DNA from: Rhodospirillaceae bacterium
GTDB lineage: Bacteria; Pseudomonadota; Alphaproteobacteria; Rhodospirillales; UBA2165
NCBI GenBank assembly: GCA_018649725.1
Contig: JABIHH010000036.1
Location: 1-47,861 of the forward strand
Direction of reading: 5' to 3'
Length of the DNA: 47,861 nucleotides
A model generated the notes under the pieces. The model did not search any database and was not told the origin of the DNA. It saw only the letters and a list, made by a program, of their open reading frames with translations. Below, piece by piece: positions 1 to 7,977 of the stretch; positions within the stretch are counted from its first letter, which is position 1, and each line of letters begins with the position of its first letter. The translations under genes were made by a program, and so were the position numbers.

Positions 1-282
1 AAAGTTCGCGTCCTCGATAACCCGCATACATCAAAGAATTATCTGCAGCAAGAAATGGGCTACCGGGTTGCCCGCAAGCACGCTTTGAAACTCCGCCGCA
101 TTGCGACTGTCGCTTTGTTCATCCTACCAATTATTTTGTTGGGATTAGCCTTGGCCTTTCCGGCAATCGCCTTGGCCGCAACAGTTCTAGCTGTTGTCGC
201 AGCCTGCGTCGGGATCGTTACGGAACGCTGGCTCTTTTTTGCCGAAGCCAAGCACGTCGTGATGACGTATTACGAAGGCTGA
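1..282 (+). CDS. dmsC: DMSO reductase membrane anchor subunit (DmsC family), 3' end only
   Basis: The reading frame is open from base 1 and ends at 282, so only the last 93 or so residues are present. The visible part has the motif NYLQQEMGYRVARKHA, then two hydrophobic helices, then ERWLFFAEAKHVVMTYY. This is the typical C-terminus of DmsC-like anchors of Mo-bisPGD DMSO-reductase-family complexes. Such anchors hold the catalytic and Fe-S subunits on the membrane and exchange electrons with quinol. The catalytic and Fe-S genes would lie upstream, outside the window. The substrate (DMSO, polysulfide, tetrathionate or other) cannot be told from the anchor. The gene overlaps the ArsR-family gene on the other strand tail to tail by 13 nt. 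Confidence 0.75.
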   Translation, partial: KVRVLDNPHTSKNYLQQEMGYRVARKHALKLRRIATVALFILPIILLGLALAFPAIALAATVLAVVAACVGIVTERWLFFAEAKHVVMTYYEG

Positions 283-608
283 TCTTTGTTGAAGTCGCGC
301 TCGCAGAACATGTCATAAAGAATGGAAATGAGCGGGCGGACGTCTTTTTCTTCGGCAAGGCTATAGTGAATAATCGTTCCTTCGCGCCGGGTTTTCACGA
401 GCTCTTCATTCTTCAGCCACGTTAAATGCTGCGACAGATTAGCAGGTTTAACGCCGATGCTTTCGCTGAGTTCACCCGCTGTCCATTCATCCGCAATGAG
501 ATGACAGAGAACCAAAATACGATTTCGATTAGCAATGGATTTTAAAAATGCCGCAGCTTTGTCGGCATTGTTTTCCATTGTTAACTGTTCTGCTTTTTCT
601 TCCATCAT
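270..608 (-). CDS. ArsR-family regulator, SqrR/BigR-like candidate persulfide sensor
   Basis: This 112-residue protein is a winged-helix ArsR/SmtB-type repressor: the recognition region VKPANLSQHLTWLKNEELV is followed by the wing TRREGTIIHYSL. It lacks the ELCVCD metal site of ArsR. It has just two cysteines, C35 in ILVLCHL and C102 in YDMFCE. These sit where SqrR, BigR and YgaV carry the dithiol that forms a polysulfide bridge on exposure to reactive sulfur species. That placement is seen; the persulfide-sensing role is inferred from the family. It lies tail to tail with a DMSO-reductase-family anchor gene, so a sulfur-redox context is plausible. Two ATGs are adjacent at 608 and 605; 608 is used. 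A 7-bp inverted repeat lies in its promoter region. Confidence 0.85.
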   Translation of the reverse strand: MMEEKAEQLTMENNADKAAAFLKSIANRNRILVLCHLIADEWTAGELSESIGVKPANLSQHLTWLKNEELVKTRREGTIIHYSLAEEKDVRPLISILYDMFCERDFNKDQPS

Positions 609-629
609 CTCTTTTCACTACTCACTTAA

Positions 630-662
630 ACTGTAACACCAAAACGATGGCACTATTACAGT
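630..662. promoter_or_regulatory. Inverted repeat, candidate operator of the ArsR-family gene
   Basis: ACTGTAA (630-636) and TTACAGT (656-662) are perfect inverted copies 19 bp apart, 22 bp upstream of the regulator's ATG. On the minus strand the outer half overlaps a TATACT hexamer (rc of 660-665) that could be a -10 box. This is the arrangement expected of an autoregulatory operator. The half-site spacing is wider than in well-known ArsR-family operators, so the assignment is tentative. Confidence 0.4.
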
Positions 663-715
663 ATAATCTAAAATTGCAAGAAAGGCAGAAAAAGAACAAA
701 AATAACCAGTTTTAA

Positions 716-3079
716 TTATCCGGCCTTTTTTATTTCTGCCCATATACGTGAGGCTGTGTATGGCATATCGAAATGTTCGATCCCATAGGGCGATAATGCA
801 TCCAGCACAGCATTTGCGATCACAGCCAGTGCTGGAACAGTTCCGGCCTCGCCGCCCGCTTTGATTCGAAGTGGATTGGTATGAGATGGAACCTCCATAG
901 TGCCTATTTCAAACATCGGAAACTGATCCGCGCGCGGCATCATATAATCCATAAATGAGCCGGTAAGTAATTGACCAGAGTTAGGATCAAAGAAGGCGCA
1001 CTCGCCCATCGCCTGGCCTGCACCTTGAACAATACCGCCATGGGTCTGGCCATGAACAATCATCGGATTCACCGCCTGGCCGCAATCATCGACGATGCCA
1101 TATTTGCAAATTGTCATACTCCCCGTATCTGGATCGATTTCAATTTCTGCTGCCGATGCGCCATATGGAAAAGCTTTGATCCGCCCTTCTTGGAAATACT
1201 CAGACATCAAGGGTTCTGGACTGCCGCTGAACTCGCTATAGGCGGCGGCCACTTGCTGGAAATCTGTTTCCTGACCGGTCTCTTCGATTTTGAACTTACC
1301 ATCGACAAATTCGATAGCCGCTTGATCGGCTTGCAACAAATGCGCAGCAACCGGCTTGCCTTTCTCAATAAGGTCTTTCGAAATTTCATATAGCACCGTC
1401 CCCATCATCCGCATTGAGCGATCGGAATGGGTGCCGCCGCCCCTGGCCAAAAGCATCGAATCTCCCCAAGCCATTGAAATGTCTTCATAAGGGATACCGA
1501 GTAATTCGCTCACGACTTGAGGATAGGTGGTCTCGTGACCCTGGCCATGATTTTGCGTGCCAGCAAAGATCGTCGCCTTACCGTCTGCACCAAGCTCAAC
1601 GCGTCCCATCTCAAAGGGTGCACCAACCGGGCTTTCAACAAACGGAACGAGGCTGATGCCACGTAGTTTGCCGTCGGCCTTAGATTGCTCGCGCCTCGCC
1701 TCGAAGGAACCGTACTCCATAATTCCCGCAACACCTTCAAGTGCCTCGGGATAGCCGCCAACATCGTAAACCATTCCCATAGGCGTGGTGAACGGCATGG
1801 CATCTTGCGGGATTAGGTTTTTCAGCCGAAGCTCTTTACGGTCCATGCCGATTTTTTGCGCGCCCATATCGATCAAGCGTTCCAGCACGAGATGCGTTTC
1901 GGGCCGGCCCGCCGCTCTGAATGGCAGCACCGGCACCGTATTGGTGAGATAGACGCGGAGATCCAAAGAAGCGTTTGGAATGTCATAGGTCGTGGTGATC
2001 AGCCGGGAAACATTTGCCGGCGGCGCATAGCAAATCGTGTAAGCGCCATTATTGATGAGAAATAGGACTTTATAGGCATTAATATTGCCATCTTTATCGA
2101 GCCCTAACTCGCCCGTCATCTCCATATCGCGGCCTTGCCAATCACTGATAAAGGCTTCGATCCGCGTGCTGGTCCATTTAACCGGACGGCCCAAGCGTTT
2201 TGCCGCCCAAGCCAGCATGACATATTCCGGCCCGACATGACCCCGTGAGCCAAACCCACCGCCGACATCGGGGCAAATCACCTGAACCTTGTCCGGCTCC
2301 GCCTTTAAGGCACTCGCGATCATATCGCGGTAGCGATGAACACCTTGGTTGCCGGCTGTGACAATAAAGCGTTCTTCTGCCGGGTCATATTCACCAATCC
2401 CCGAACGCGGCTCCATTTGGCCACTGATAAGGCGCGGCACATTAAACGTGCCCTTCACCACAACATCTGAAGCAGCCAAGGCCTGCTCGGTCTTGTCTGC
2501 CTCGCCGCGGTAATGGTGAACGGTAATATTGCCGGGCGCATGTTCGCTGATTGTTAGGGCATCCGGGGCAGCCGCCTGATGGACGTCGACAATTGCCGCC
2601 AACTCTTCCAATTCCACTTCAACCAGTTCAGCACCGCTTTCAGCTGCCGCGATCGATTCGGCGACAACAAAAGCAATCGGCTCGCCGACATGGCGTACTT
2701 TATCAAACGGCATCGGCCATTGTGGAAACTGGATCGCGACCGGATCGGTATCTGGAAAAGCTGGCTTGGTGTAATCATCGGGTGCCGCTTCAATGGCCCG
2801 GTGAAGCACGGGACCATAGCCATCTGCCTCAAAATCTTTACCCGTTAGAACGGCGACTACACCTGGAAAGGCAGTGGCGTTCTCGGTTCTTATATCGATG
2901 ATATTTCCATGAGCAATTTGGCTCCGAACAAAGAAGCCGTATAATTGGTTCGCCTTATTGAGATCGTCTGAATACTGTCCCTGGCCTTGAATATAGCGCA
3001 GATCCTCCTTGCGAAGAACGGATTCACCGATTTTTCGTAACCCACTTCCTTCGACCGCTGAATGATCGTCACCGGACAT
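716..3079 (-). CDS. Xanthine dehydrogenase/CO dehydrogenase-family molybdopterin-binding subunit (CoxL-like, form II type)
   Basis: The 787-residue length is normal for the large subunit of molybdenum hydroxylases. Landmarks include the N-terminal a/b hammerhead region (GESVLRKEDLRYIQGQGQY), QMEPRSG (about 221-227), DVGGGFGSRG (about 271-280), and PFRAAGRPE (about 386-394). The last stands where form I CoxL has AYxCSFR and form II proteins have (A/P)Y-R-G-A-G-R. GGEAGT near the C-terminus carries the expected catalytic glutamate. With no AYxCSFR cysteine it is unlikely to be a true CO dehydrogenase; aldehyde or N-heterocycle oxidation is more likely, but the substrate is unknown. No FAD (CoxM) or 2Fe-2S (CoxS) subunit gene lies beside it, which is unusual. 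Start ATG at 3079. Confidence 0.85.
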   Translation of the reverse strand: MSGDDHSAVEGSGLRKIGESVLRKEDLRYIQGQGQYSDDLNKANQLYGFFVRSQIAHGNIIDIRTENATAFPGVVAVLTGKDFEADGYGPVLHRAIEAAPDDYTKPAFPDTDPVAIQFPQWPMPFDKVRHVGEPIAFVVAESIAAAESGAELVEVELEELAAIVDVHQAAAPDALTISEHAPGNITVHHYRGEADKTEQALAASDVVVKGTFNVPRLISGQMEPRSGIGEYDPAEERFIVTAGNQGVHRYRDMIASALKAEPDKVQVICPDVGGGFGSRGHVGPEYVMLAWAAKRLGRPVKWTSTRIEAFISDWQGRDMEMTGELGLDKDGNINAYKVLFLINNGAYTICYAPPANVSRLITTTYDIPNASLDLRVYLTNTVPVLPFRAAGRPETHLVLERLIDMGAQKIGMDRKELRLKNLIPQDAMPFTTPMGMVYDVGGYPEALEGVAGIMEYGSFEARREQSKADGKLRGISLVPFVESPVGAPFEMGRVELGADGKATIFAGTQNHGQGHETTYPQVVSELLGIPYEDISMAWGDSMLLARGGGTHSDRSMRMMGTVLYEISKDLIEKGKPVAAHLLQADQAAIEFVDGKFKIEETGQETDFQQVAAAYSEFSGSPEPLMSEYFQEGRIKAFPYGASAAEIEIDPDTGSMTICKYGIVDDCGQAVNPMIVHGQTHGGIVQGAGQAMGECAFFDPNSGQLLTGSFMDYMMPRADQFPMFEIGTMEVPSHTNPLRIKAGGEAGTVPALAVIANAVLDALSPYGIEHFDMPYTASRIWAEIKKAG

Positions 3080-3475
3080 AAAAACTCCCCCAAGATTAAA
3101 TATTACTGTCTATTCCGGGCTATATTCTCAATGACTGTATCGATAAGTCAAACGTCAATAATTTAAAGTTTTCCCGTCGAAGCGAGCTTGATAAAATCCG
3201 AAATACCTACTATATATAGACAAACAAGCACCACAAAACACTACATAATGAACACCATTTAGGAAGTCACAATGTTTAGATATCTCGCAAAACTGTTGAG
3301 AATACGGAAACGCCGGACTCCTGATGCACCCGTAATTTGGCTCTATCCAGGGGCCTATCGACGCCAATAGCAGCCGAAATCAAATTAGTTCGGCAGATTA
3401 ATTTTGATTCACTGATTCGTAACTTTTGCCAGCTATGATCCCCCTCAGAATACAATAACAAAAGGAGAGAGCAGA
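3080..3475. other. Intergenic region of 396 bp between divergent genes
   Basis: This AT-rich spacer separates the CoxL-like gene (minus) from a small ORF (plus), so both promoters should lie here. A TATGAT hexamer at 3434-3439 could be the -10 for the rightward gene, but no good -35 lies at the right distance. Short ORFs on the minus strand in this stretch have no ribosome site and no recognisable protein features. No RNA or repeat was recognised. Confidence 0.5.
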
Positions 3476-3661
3476 ATGCGCTACTCTATACAATACCAGG
3501 AAACTACCGGTGAATGGGCAATCTTCGATACTGGCGGAGGTTCTGGACTGGTCGGCATTTGCCGCTCAGAAGAGGACGCTCTTCTTGAAGCCCTCAATCT
3601 TGAAGAAAGGTCCCGTGTCAGCGGTCATTATCGCACTGACGATGATCGACTAAGCGCCTAA
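3476..3661 (+). CDS. Small hypothetical protein, 61 aa
   Basis: I do not recognise the family. The protein is acidic and soluble, with no signal peptide or membrane helix. It begins MRYSIQYQETTGEWAIFDT, contains a glycine-rich turn (TGGGSGLVG) and ends with a charged tail (HYRTDDDRLSA). The gene is credible because a strong ribosome site (AAAGGAGAGAG) precedes the ATG at good spacing and a Rho-independent terminator follows 19 bp after the stop. It is therefore a single-gene transcription unit. The N-terminal half looks like one small beta-sheet, but no function can be given. Confidence 0.7.
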   Translation: MRYSIQYQETTGEWAIFDTGGGSGLVGICRSEEDALLEALNLEERSRVSGHYRTDDDRLSA

Positions 3662-3679
3662 TTCGCCACATAAAGTTAA

Positions 3680-3748
3680 GGGCATCTGCACCCATATCCC
3701 TCGTTCCCCAAACGACAACTCCTCTTGAGTGTAGATGCCCCTTTTTTT
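3680..3748 (+). terminator. Rho-independent terminator after the 61-aa gene
   Basis: GGGCATCTGCAC (3680-3691) pairs with GTGTAGATGCCC (3729-3740) in a 12-bp stem with one G-U pair, followed by a run of seven T (3742-3748). The loop is long (37 nt), but the stem and T-run are clear. Confidence 0.75.
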
Positions 3749-3843
3749 AGCCACATTTCTATCCTTTAATCCACATTAACGCTTCATTAAGTTTTGATTC
3801 CCTATAGTGGGGAATCGTATCAAGAAATGGTACCGGGGTAGCT

Positions 3844-4191
3844 ATGAAAAGCATTAATTTCCGTTTTATCGCCCATCGAATTACGTTGGGTTTAACAATT
3901 CTTCCTTTCATTTTAGCGGGATGGATTTTCGCCTCCTGGTTGGCGGGCTCAGCCCTTGCCGCAGGAGAGCGCGCTTCTTTGGTCATCGTCGATCCGCCAC
4001 AGGAATTCTATGGTGTCGCGCATCGGCTTGGATTCAAGGTAACCGACCAAACCGACCTTCCTGATATCGGTATGACAACCATCACAGTCCGCGTGCCAAA
4101 AGGTCATCACCCGCGCTCGGCAGCTTTGTTGTTACGCAATAGTATCCCAGAGCTCGTGGTTGACGGCACAAGCCTAGGGATCGGTTACTAG
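3844..4191 (+). CDS. Small secreted protein resembling an orphan subtilase (S8) prodomain
   Basis: The 115-residue product has a hydrophobic N-terminal helix ending at SALA-A, a likely Sec signal peptide. A domain of about 75 residues follows: LVIVDPP, then HRLGFKVTDQTDLPDIGM, then ITVRVPKGHHPRSAALLL, then PELVVDGTSLG. This pattern ('leu-x-gly...vrl-rvP-g...a...lr...v-x-d') resembles the I9/prodomain module in front of subtilisin-like proteases, but here no protease domain follows. The product at 16067-16363 is clearly a paralogue (shared PP, LG[FY], P-KGH, VVDG). What is seen is the paralogy and secretion. The prodomain resemblance is my reading, and an inhibitor or chaperone role is inference. 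The gene appears to stand alone. Confidence 0.6.
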   Translation: MKSINFRFIAHRITLGLTILPFILAGWIFASWLAGSALAAGERASLVIVDPPQEFYGVAHRLGFKVTDQTDLPDIGMTTITVRVPKGHHPRSAALLLRNSIPELVVDGTSLGIGY

Positions 4192-4268
4192 GCGATTTCG
4201 ACCACTCTTCTTTTTATAAAAAAAGGGGTCGGCTTATAGGAAGTGTTCGGTTAAGTTCCACTGCTGTT

Positions 4269-5471
4269 ATGACTGAACACACCTCCTCTCAGACTCGCTG
4301 GAGTCTCATTTTACTTTCCCTGGCCATCGGCGTTTCTGTCACTGGATATGTCGGCAAGGCGCCGCCCGCAATTCCGGGCATGAGGGCTGAACTATCGTTA
4401 AGCCTGATCACCGCCGGCTGGGTTGTCTCAATATTTTCCGCCATGGGTTCTATCACCGGTATGATGACCGGCATTTTAGCCGACCGTATTGGCCGAGTGA
4501 AAATGATCCTTTTGGCGCTCGCGACTATTTCTTTTGGCTCAATTTTAGGAGCCTACGCCCATTCCGCCGAAATCATTTTGCTCTCCCGTCTCCTCGAGGG
4601 AGCGGGATATATTGGCACAATGGCGATCTTGCCGGCCCTCATAGCGAGACTGTCCAGCGATCGACATCGCGGCCTTGCGGTAAGTCTTTGGAGCAGCGTC
4701 ACACCGCTGGGCATGGCCATCGCGATGGTCGCCGCACCCGCAGTGATAGAGCCAATTGGCTGGCGGGGACTCTGGTGGGTCACTGCCGGTTTTACTATTT
4801 TCTTCCTAATAATAGGCATCATCTCGTATCGCGGCATCGATGCAAAAACACCTAAAAACAAACAGCCCTACTGGGCTAATATAAAGAAAACAATATCCAG
4901 GCCCGGCCCTTGGCTGCTCGCAATTTGCTTTTTGACCTACACTTTCCAATGGATGGCGATCATGGTCTGGCTGCCAACATTCGTTATTGAAGAACGTGGC
5001 TCAGGCCTTGGACTTGCCGCCACCTTGGCGGCAGCCGGTGTGATCATAAATATATTCGGTAATTTATTTGGCGCTTGGCTGGTTCACCGGGGAGCCGTCC
5101 GATGGCTTATGGTAACCATCGGCACCACAATTATGGGCACGACGTCGCTGTTTATTTTCCCAGATCTGCTACCCGATCTGGCGCGCTTTGGCCTGGTCTT
5201 GGTTTTCTCTTTTTTTGGTGGTTTGCAACCAACCGCCTTGCTGGCAAGTGTTCCCCTTCACAGCCCCTCTGAAGCCCAGCTTGGCGCGACGAATGGAGTG
5301 CTTTACCAGGGTTCTCAAATTGGACAGCTTTTGGGTCCACCGGTCGTGGCCTTGGTGGTCACTTATACTGGAACTTGGGAACAGGCCGGTTGGGTCTTAT
5401 TTCTTGGCACGATGATAAACTTAGCGCTTGCCCAATGGATCCGAATCCTAGAAAAACCAGTAATAAAGTAG
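4269..5471 (+). CDS. MFS transporter (CynX/NimT-like sugar or anion carrier)
   Basis: The 400-residue protein has about 12 hydrophobic segments in two halves. The MFS signature between helices 2 and 3 is visible as GILADRIGRVKM, and the second-half helix region includes LLEGAGYIGTMAILPAL. The TGYVGKAPPAIPGMRAELSL segment near the start is typical of CynX/NarK-like carriers. The substrate is unknown. The gene lies between the prodomain-like gene and a histidine kinase on the same strand, with spacers of 77 and 51 nt. No strong ribosome site precedes the ATG at 4269. Confidence 0.8.
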   Translation: MTEHTSSQTRWSLILLSLAIGVSVTGYVGKAPPAIPGMRAELSLSLITAGWVVSIFSAMGSITGMMTGILADRIGRVKMILLALATISFGSILGAYAHSAEIILLSRLLEGAGYIGTMAILPALIARLSSDRHRGLAVSLWSSVTPLGMAIAMVAAPAVIEPIGWRGLWWVTAGFTIFFLIIGIISYRGIDAKTPKNKQPYWANIKKTISRPGPWLLAICFLTYTFQWMAIMVWLPTFVIEERGSGLGLAATLAAAGVIINIFGNLFGAWLVHRGAVRWLMVTIGTTIMGTTSLFIFPDLLPDLARFGLVLVFSFFGGLQPTALLASVPLHSPSEAQLGATNGVLYQGSQIGQLLGPPVVALVVTYTGTWEQAGWVLFLGTMINLALAQWIRILEKPVIK

Positions 5472-5522
5472 GTATTAGTGCTTATGTCGGCGCTTGGAAA
5501 AATACGCTAAAAACATTGCTGG

Positions 5523-7031
5523 ATGGTTGATATAGCGAAACAATCTGCGGATGACAAAACCAACAGCGAAGGTCAAATCTTCGCTGAACAAATTCGCCTA
5601 CTCTATGACAGCACCTATTTGGCTTGTTTTGTCCAAGCCGTCGTTATCAGCACATTGACCCTCGCTTTAAGAGACTTCGTACCAACTGCTCACATAATGG
5701 CAGTTTTGGCTTTATTTGCTGTTGCCATCTTGTCGCGCCTCTACTTGAAATATCGCTATCAAAAGTCCCCGCCTTCGCAGGGCGAAGTCAAAAAGTGGGC
5801 TGATTTATACACCGTTTCCGTTGCCTTTAATGGCTTGGGCTGGATGATCGCAGCCTATGTTTTCATATCGACATCCGAGCCGACAAATCTGGTTTTCACG
5901 GCGCTCGTCCTTGGTGGTATTTCTTCGGGCGGACTTATTTCTTTAGCCACCCATTTGCCAAGCTATTACGTTCTTATGTTCCCAACCATGCTCGGTGGCA
6001 TCGGTTTATACCTTCAAAATGGCACATCGATCAGTCTTTATACTGCGGCACTTGGCTTCTTACTTATGATCTTTCTATTCGTGTCAGCCAAAAGATTAAA
6101 CGCTTTGCTGGTTTCCAACATATCGCTTTCCTTAGAATATAAATTTCTGTTTAGCGATCTTGCCAAAGAGAAAAGTAACACTGATGCGCTAAACGAGAAC
6201 CTTAAGTCAGAGGTAAGTGAACGCCGGCTGGCTGAGGATAAATCGCGTCACGCGATGGAGCAGGCAGAAATGGCAAATAATGCCAAATCAGATTTTTTAT
6301 CTTCCATGAGCCATGAATTACGAACGCCGCTGAATGCAATTATGGGCTATGGTCAGCTCCTTGAGCACACGAGCAAAGACCTGAAACAATCAAAATATGT
6401 CGATGAAATTCTTAGAGGTGGCCGCCACCTTCTGACTTTGATCAATCAGGTGCTGGATTTGGCTAAAATTGAGCAGCGCCAAATGGAAATCTCAATAGCA
6501 TCAGCGAAGCCAGAGGAGATTATTGACGACGCGATCGCCATGGCAGAAATTCAGGCAATAAGTCATGGTATTAAAATTAAATTTCATCGACCAAAGAAAG
6601 ACGTCCCCCTTATTAAAGTTGACCAGACCCGCGTCCTTCAAGTCTTGCTGAATATCTTATCGAATGCGATTAAATATAATGTTCCTGATGGACAGGTGAC
6701 AGTCAGTATTAAAGAGATCGAAGCCAAACCCAGCAGCCAATTTGTTCGCATAACAGTCGCTGACACCGGCAAGGGGATTCCAGCCGACTCACATGACGAA
6801 ATTTTTGAGCCTTTCAATCGCCTAGCGTACCAAAGTAGCAGCATTGAAGGCAGTGGGATCGGTCTTAGCATCTGTAAACTCTTGATGGAGTTGATGGACG
6901 GTAAAATTGACTTCCAGAGCAGTGAAGGTGAAGGCAGCGTGTTTTGGATCGATCTGCCGATAGATTTAGACGGTTTTGAAGCCCAGCAAGCGAGCGACCA
7001 GGAAAAAGCTCCCAAAAAATTGCGTGGGTAA
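5523..7031 (+). CDS. Membrane sensor histidine kinase without a receiver domain
   Basis: In this 502-residue protein, residues 35-190 form about six membrane helices with no sizeable periplasmic loop. A coiled-coil linker follows (about 205-255), then the HisKA box KSDFLSSMSHELRTPLNAIM with phospho-accepting H264. The HATPase_c domain shows the N box (NILSNAIKY), G1 (ADTGKGIP), G2 (EGSGIGLSI) and a final GEGSVFWIDLP strand. It presumably autophosphorylates on H264 in response to a membrane or intramembrane cue. No response regulator gene is adjacent, so the partner is unknown. The next gene on the strand is a LapG-like protein, but 184 nt separate them. Confidence 0.9.
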   Translation: MVDIAKQSADDKTNSEGQIFAEQIRLLYDSTYLACFVQAVVISTLTLALRDFVPTAHIMAVLALFAVAILSRLYLKYRYQKSPPSQGEVKKWADLYTVSVAFNGLGWMIAAYVFISTSEPTNLVFTALVLGGISSGGLISLATHLPSYYVLMFPTMLGGIGLYLQNGTSISLYTAALGFLLMIFLFVSAKRLNALLVSNISLSLEYKFLFSDLAKEKSNTDALNENLKSEVSERRLAEDKSRHAMEQAEMANNAKSDFLSSMSHELRTPLNAIMGYGQLLEHTSKDLKQSKYVDEILRGGRHLLTLINQVLDLAKIEQRQMEISIASAKPEEIIDDAIAMAEIQAISHGIKIKFHRPKKDVPLIKVDQTRVLQVLLNILSNAIKYNVPDGQVTVSIKEIEAKPSSQFVRITVADTGKGIPADSHDEIFEPFNRLAYQSSSIEGSGIGLSICKLLMELMDGKIDFQSSEGEGSVFWIDLPIDLDGFEAQQASDQEKAPKKLRG

Positions 7032-7215
7032 ATTATGGTAATATTTGCCTGCTAGAAATAGCCATATTTTGCCATCTTTTTGCAATATTCCTACAACACA
7101 ATCTATTTTGTCTTTGGAGTCAGCGCCTTATGCCACACACACATTCTGGCACGGCTTTTGCGACGTCAAAGAAGAGTAACAACAAAACTAAATTAAAAAA
7201 AAGCTAGGGCTGAAA

Positions 7216-7977
7216 ATGATAAAATCCTTATTTAAAACACCGCTGTTTAAAAAACTGCCATTTTTTAATAATGGCTCTTCTGAAAATCATGTTGAATCCT
7301 TCAATCTTCTGCAATGCCGTGATATTGGGCATGCACCGTCATCTGCAATTGTGCCCTGTGGCTCGGCTCAAAAGCAGTTGGGGGCTCCGGCTATTCTTTT
7401 TCCGTCTAAGGACCGAAAGAGCAAAAAAGCAAGCAAGGCAATCAACCGACAAATTAGGAATTGGCTCAAACTGGTTAAAACCATGGCTGAATTTGGCGCC
7501 AAAGGTCAAATTGCCGGCATTAACAATTACATCAATGGCCTGGAAAACGTTTCGCCCATTGCGGCTCATGGCAAAGCTAAAAACTGGGCGACCCCTGCCC
7601 GCTATTTCCGATGTGAAGATCACTCGGAAAATTATGCCATCGCCAAATATCTCTCACTACGCCTGCTTGGCTTTCATGCCGAAAGATTGCGCGTTGTGTG
7701 GCTCCGGACCAACGGCTCAAAAACTCAACATGCGGTTCTCATGGTGAAACTTGCTGATCAAACATTTGTTTTGGACAGTCGAAACAACATCGTGACCACC
7801 GATGATATGCTGCAAAAGCAGCAGCCGATATGCTCCTTAAACGGTAGCCATTTTGCTGTTCATTGGAACTCCAAAAAGCCCAATGGCCAGAAGCAGGCCG
7901 TCGAGCAACTCACACGATATGCGCGCCGGAATGTGAAACAGGCAATTAACCTAACGGGTCTTTCTCAGGCGGCTTAG
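7216..7977 (+). CDS. BTLCP (LapG-like transglutaminase-fold) protein with Ser at the catalytic Cys position
   Basis: In this 253-residue protein, residues 124-200 match the bacterial transglutaminase-like cysteine protease family (DUF920): WATP, then NYAIAKYLSLRLLGF, then the His strand QHAVLMV (H172) and the Asp strand FVLDSRNN (D187). Family members usually read G-D-C-E-D-Y-A before the helix. Here the ungapped equivalent is D-H-S-E-N-Y-A, with S137 at the nucleophile. A nearby C133-E134-D135 could be a displaced 'CED' if four residues were inserted. The protein may therefore be a pseudoenzyme or an altered protease. No signal peptide is obvious: the N-terminus is basic and only weakly hydrophobic. 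It overlaps the methyltransferase gene tail to tail by 4 nt. Ribosome site AGGG precedes the ATG. Confidence 0.75.
   Translation: MIKSLFKTPLFKKLPFFNNGSSENHVESFNLLQCRDIGHAPSSAIVPCGSAQKQLGAPAILFPSKDRKSKKASKAINRQIRNWLKLVKTMAEFGAKGQIAGINNYINGLENVSPIAAHGKAKNWATPARYFRCEDHSENYAIAKYLSLRLLGFHAERLRVVWLRTNGSKTQHAVLMVKLADQTFVLDSRNNIVTTDDMLQKQQPICSLNGSHFAVHWNSKKPNGQKQAVEQLTRYARRNVKQAINLTGLSQAA

Noticed and set aside
971..1393. 140-codon plus-strand ORF inside the CoxL-like gene
   Set aside because: It lies wholly antisense to a well-supported gene, has no ribosome site and no recognisable features.
4195..4235. AT-rich inverted repeat after the first prodomain-like gene as a terminator
   Set aside because: CGACC...GGTCG arms are only 5 bp, the middle is A/T runs and no T-run follows the right arm.
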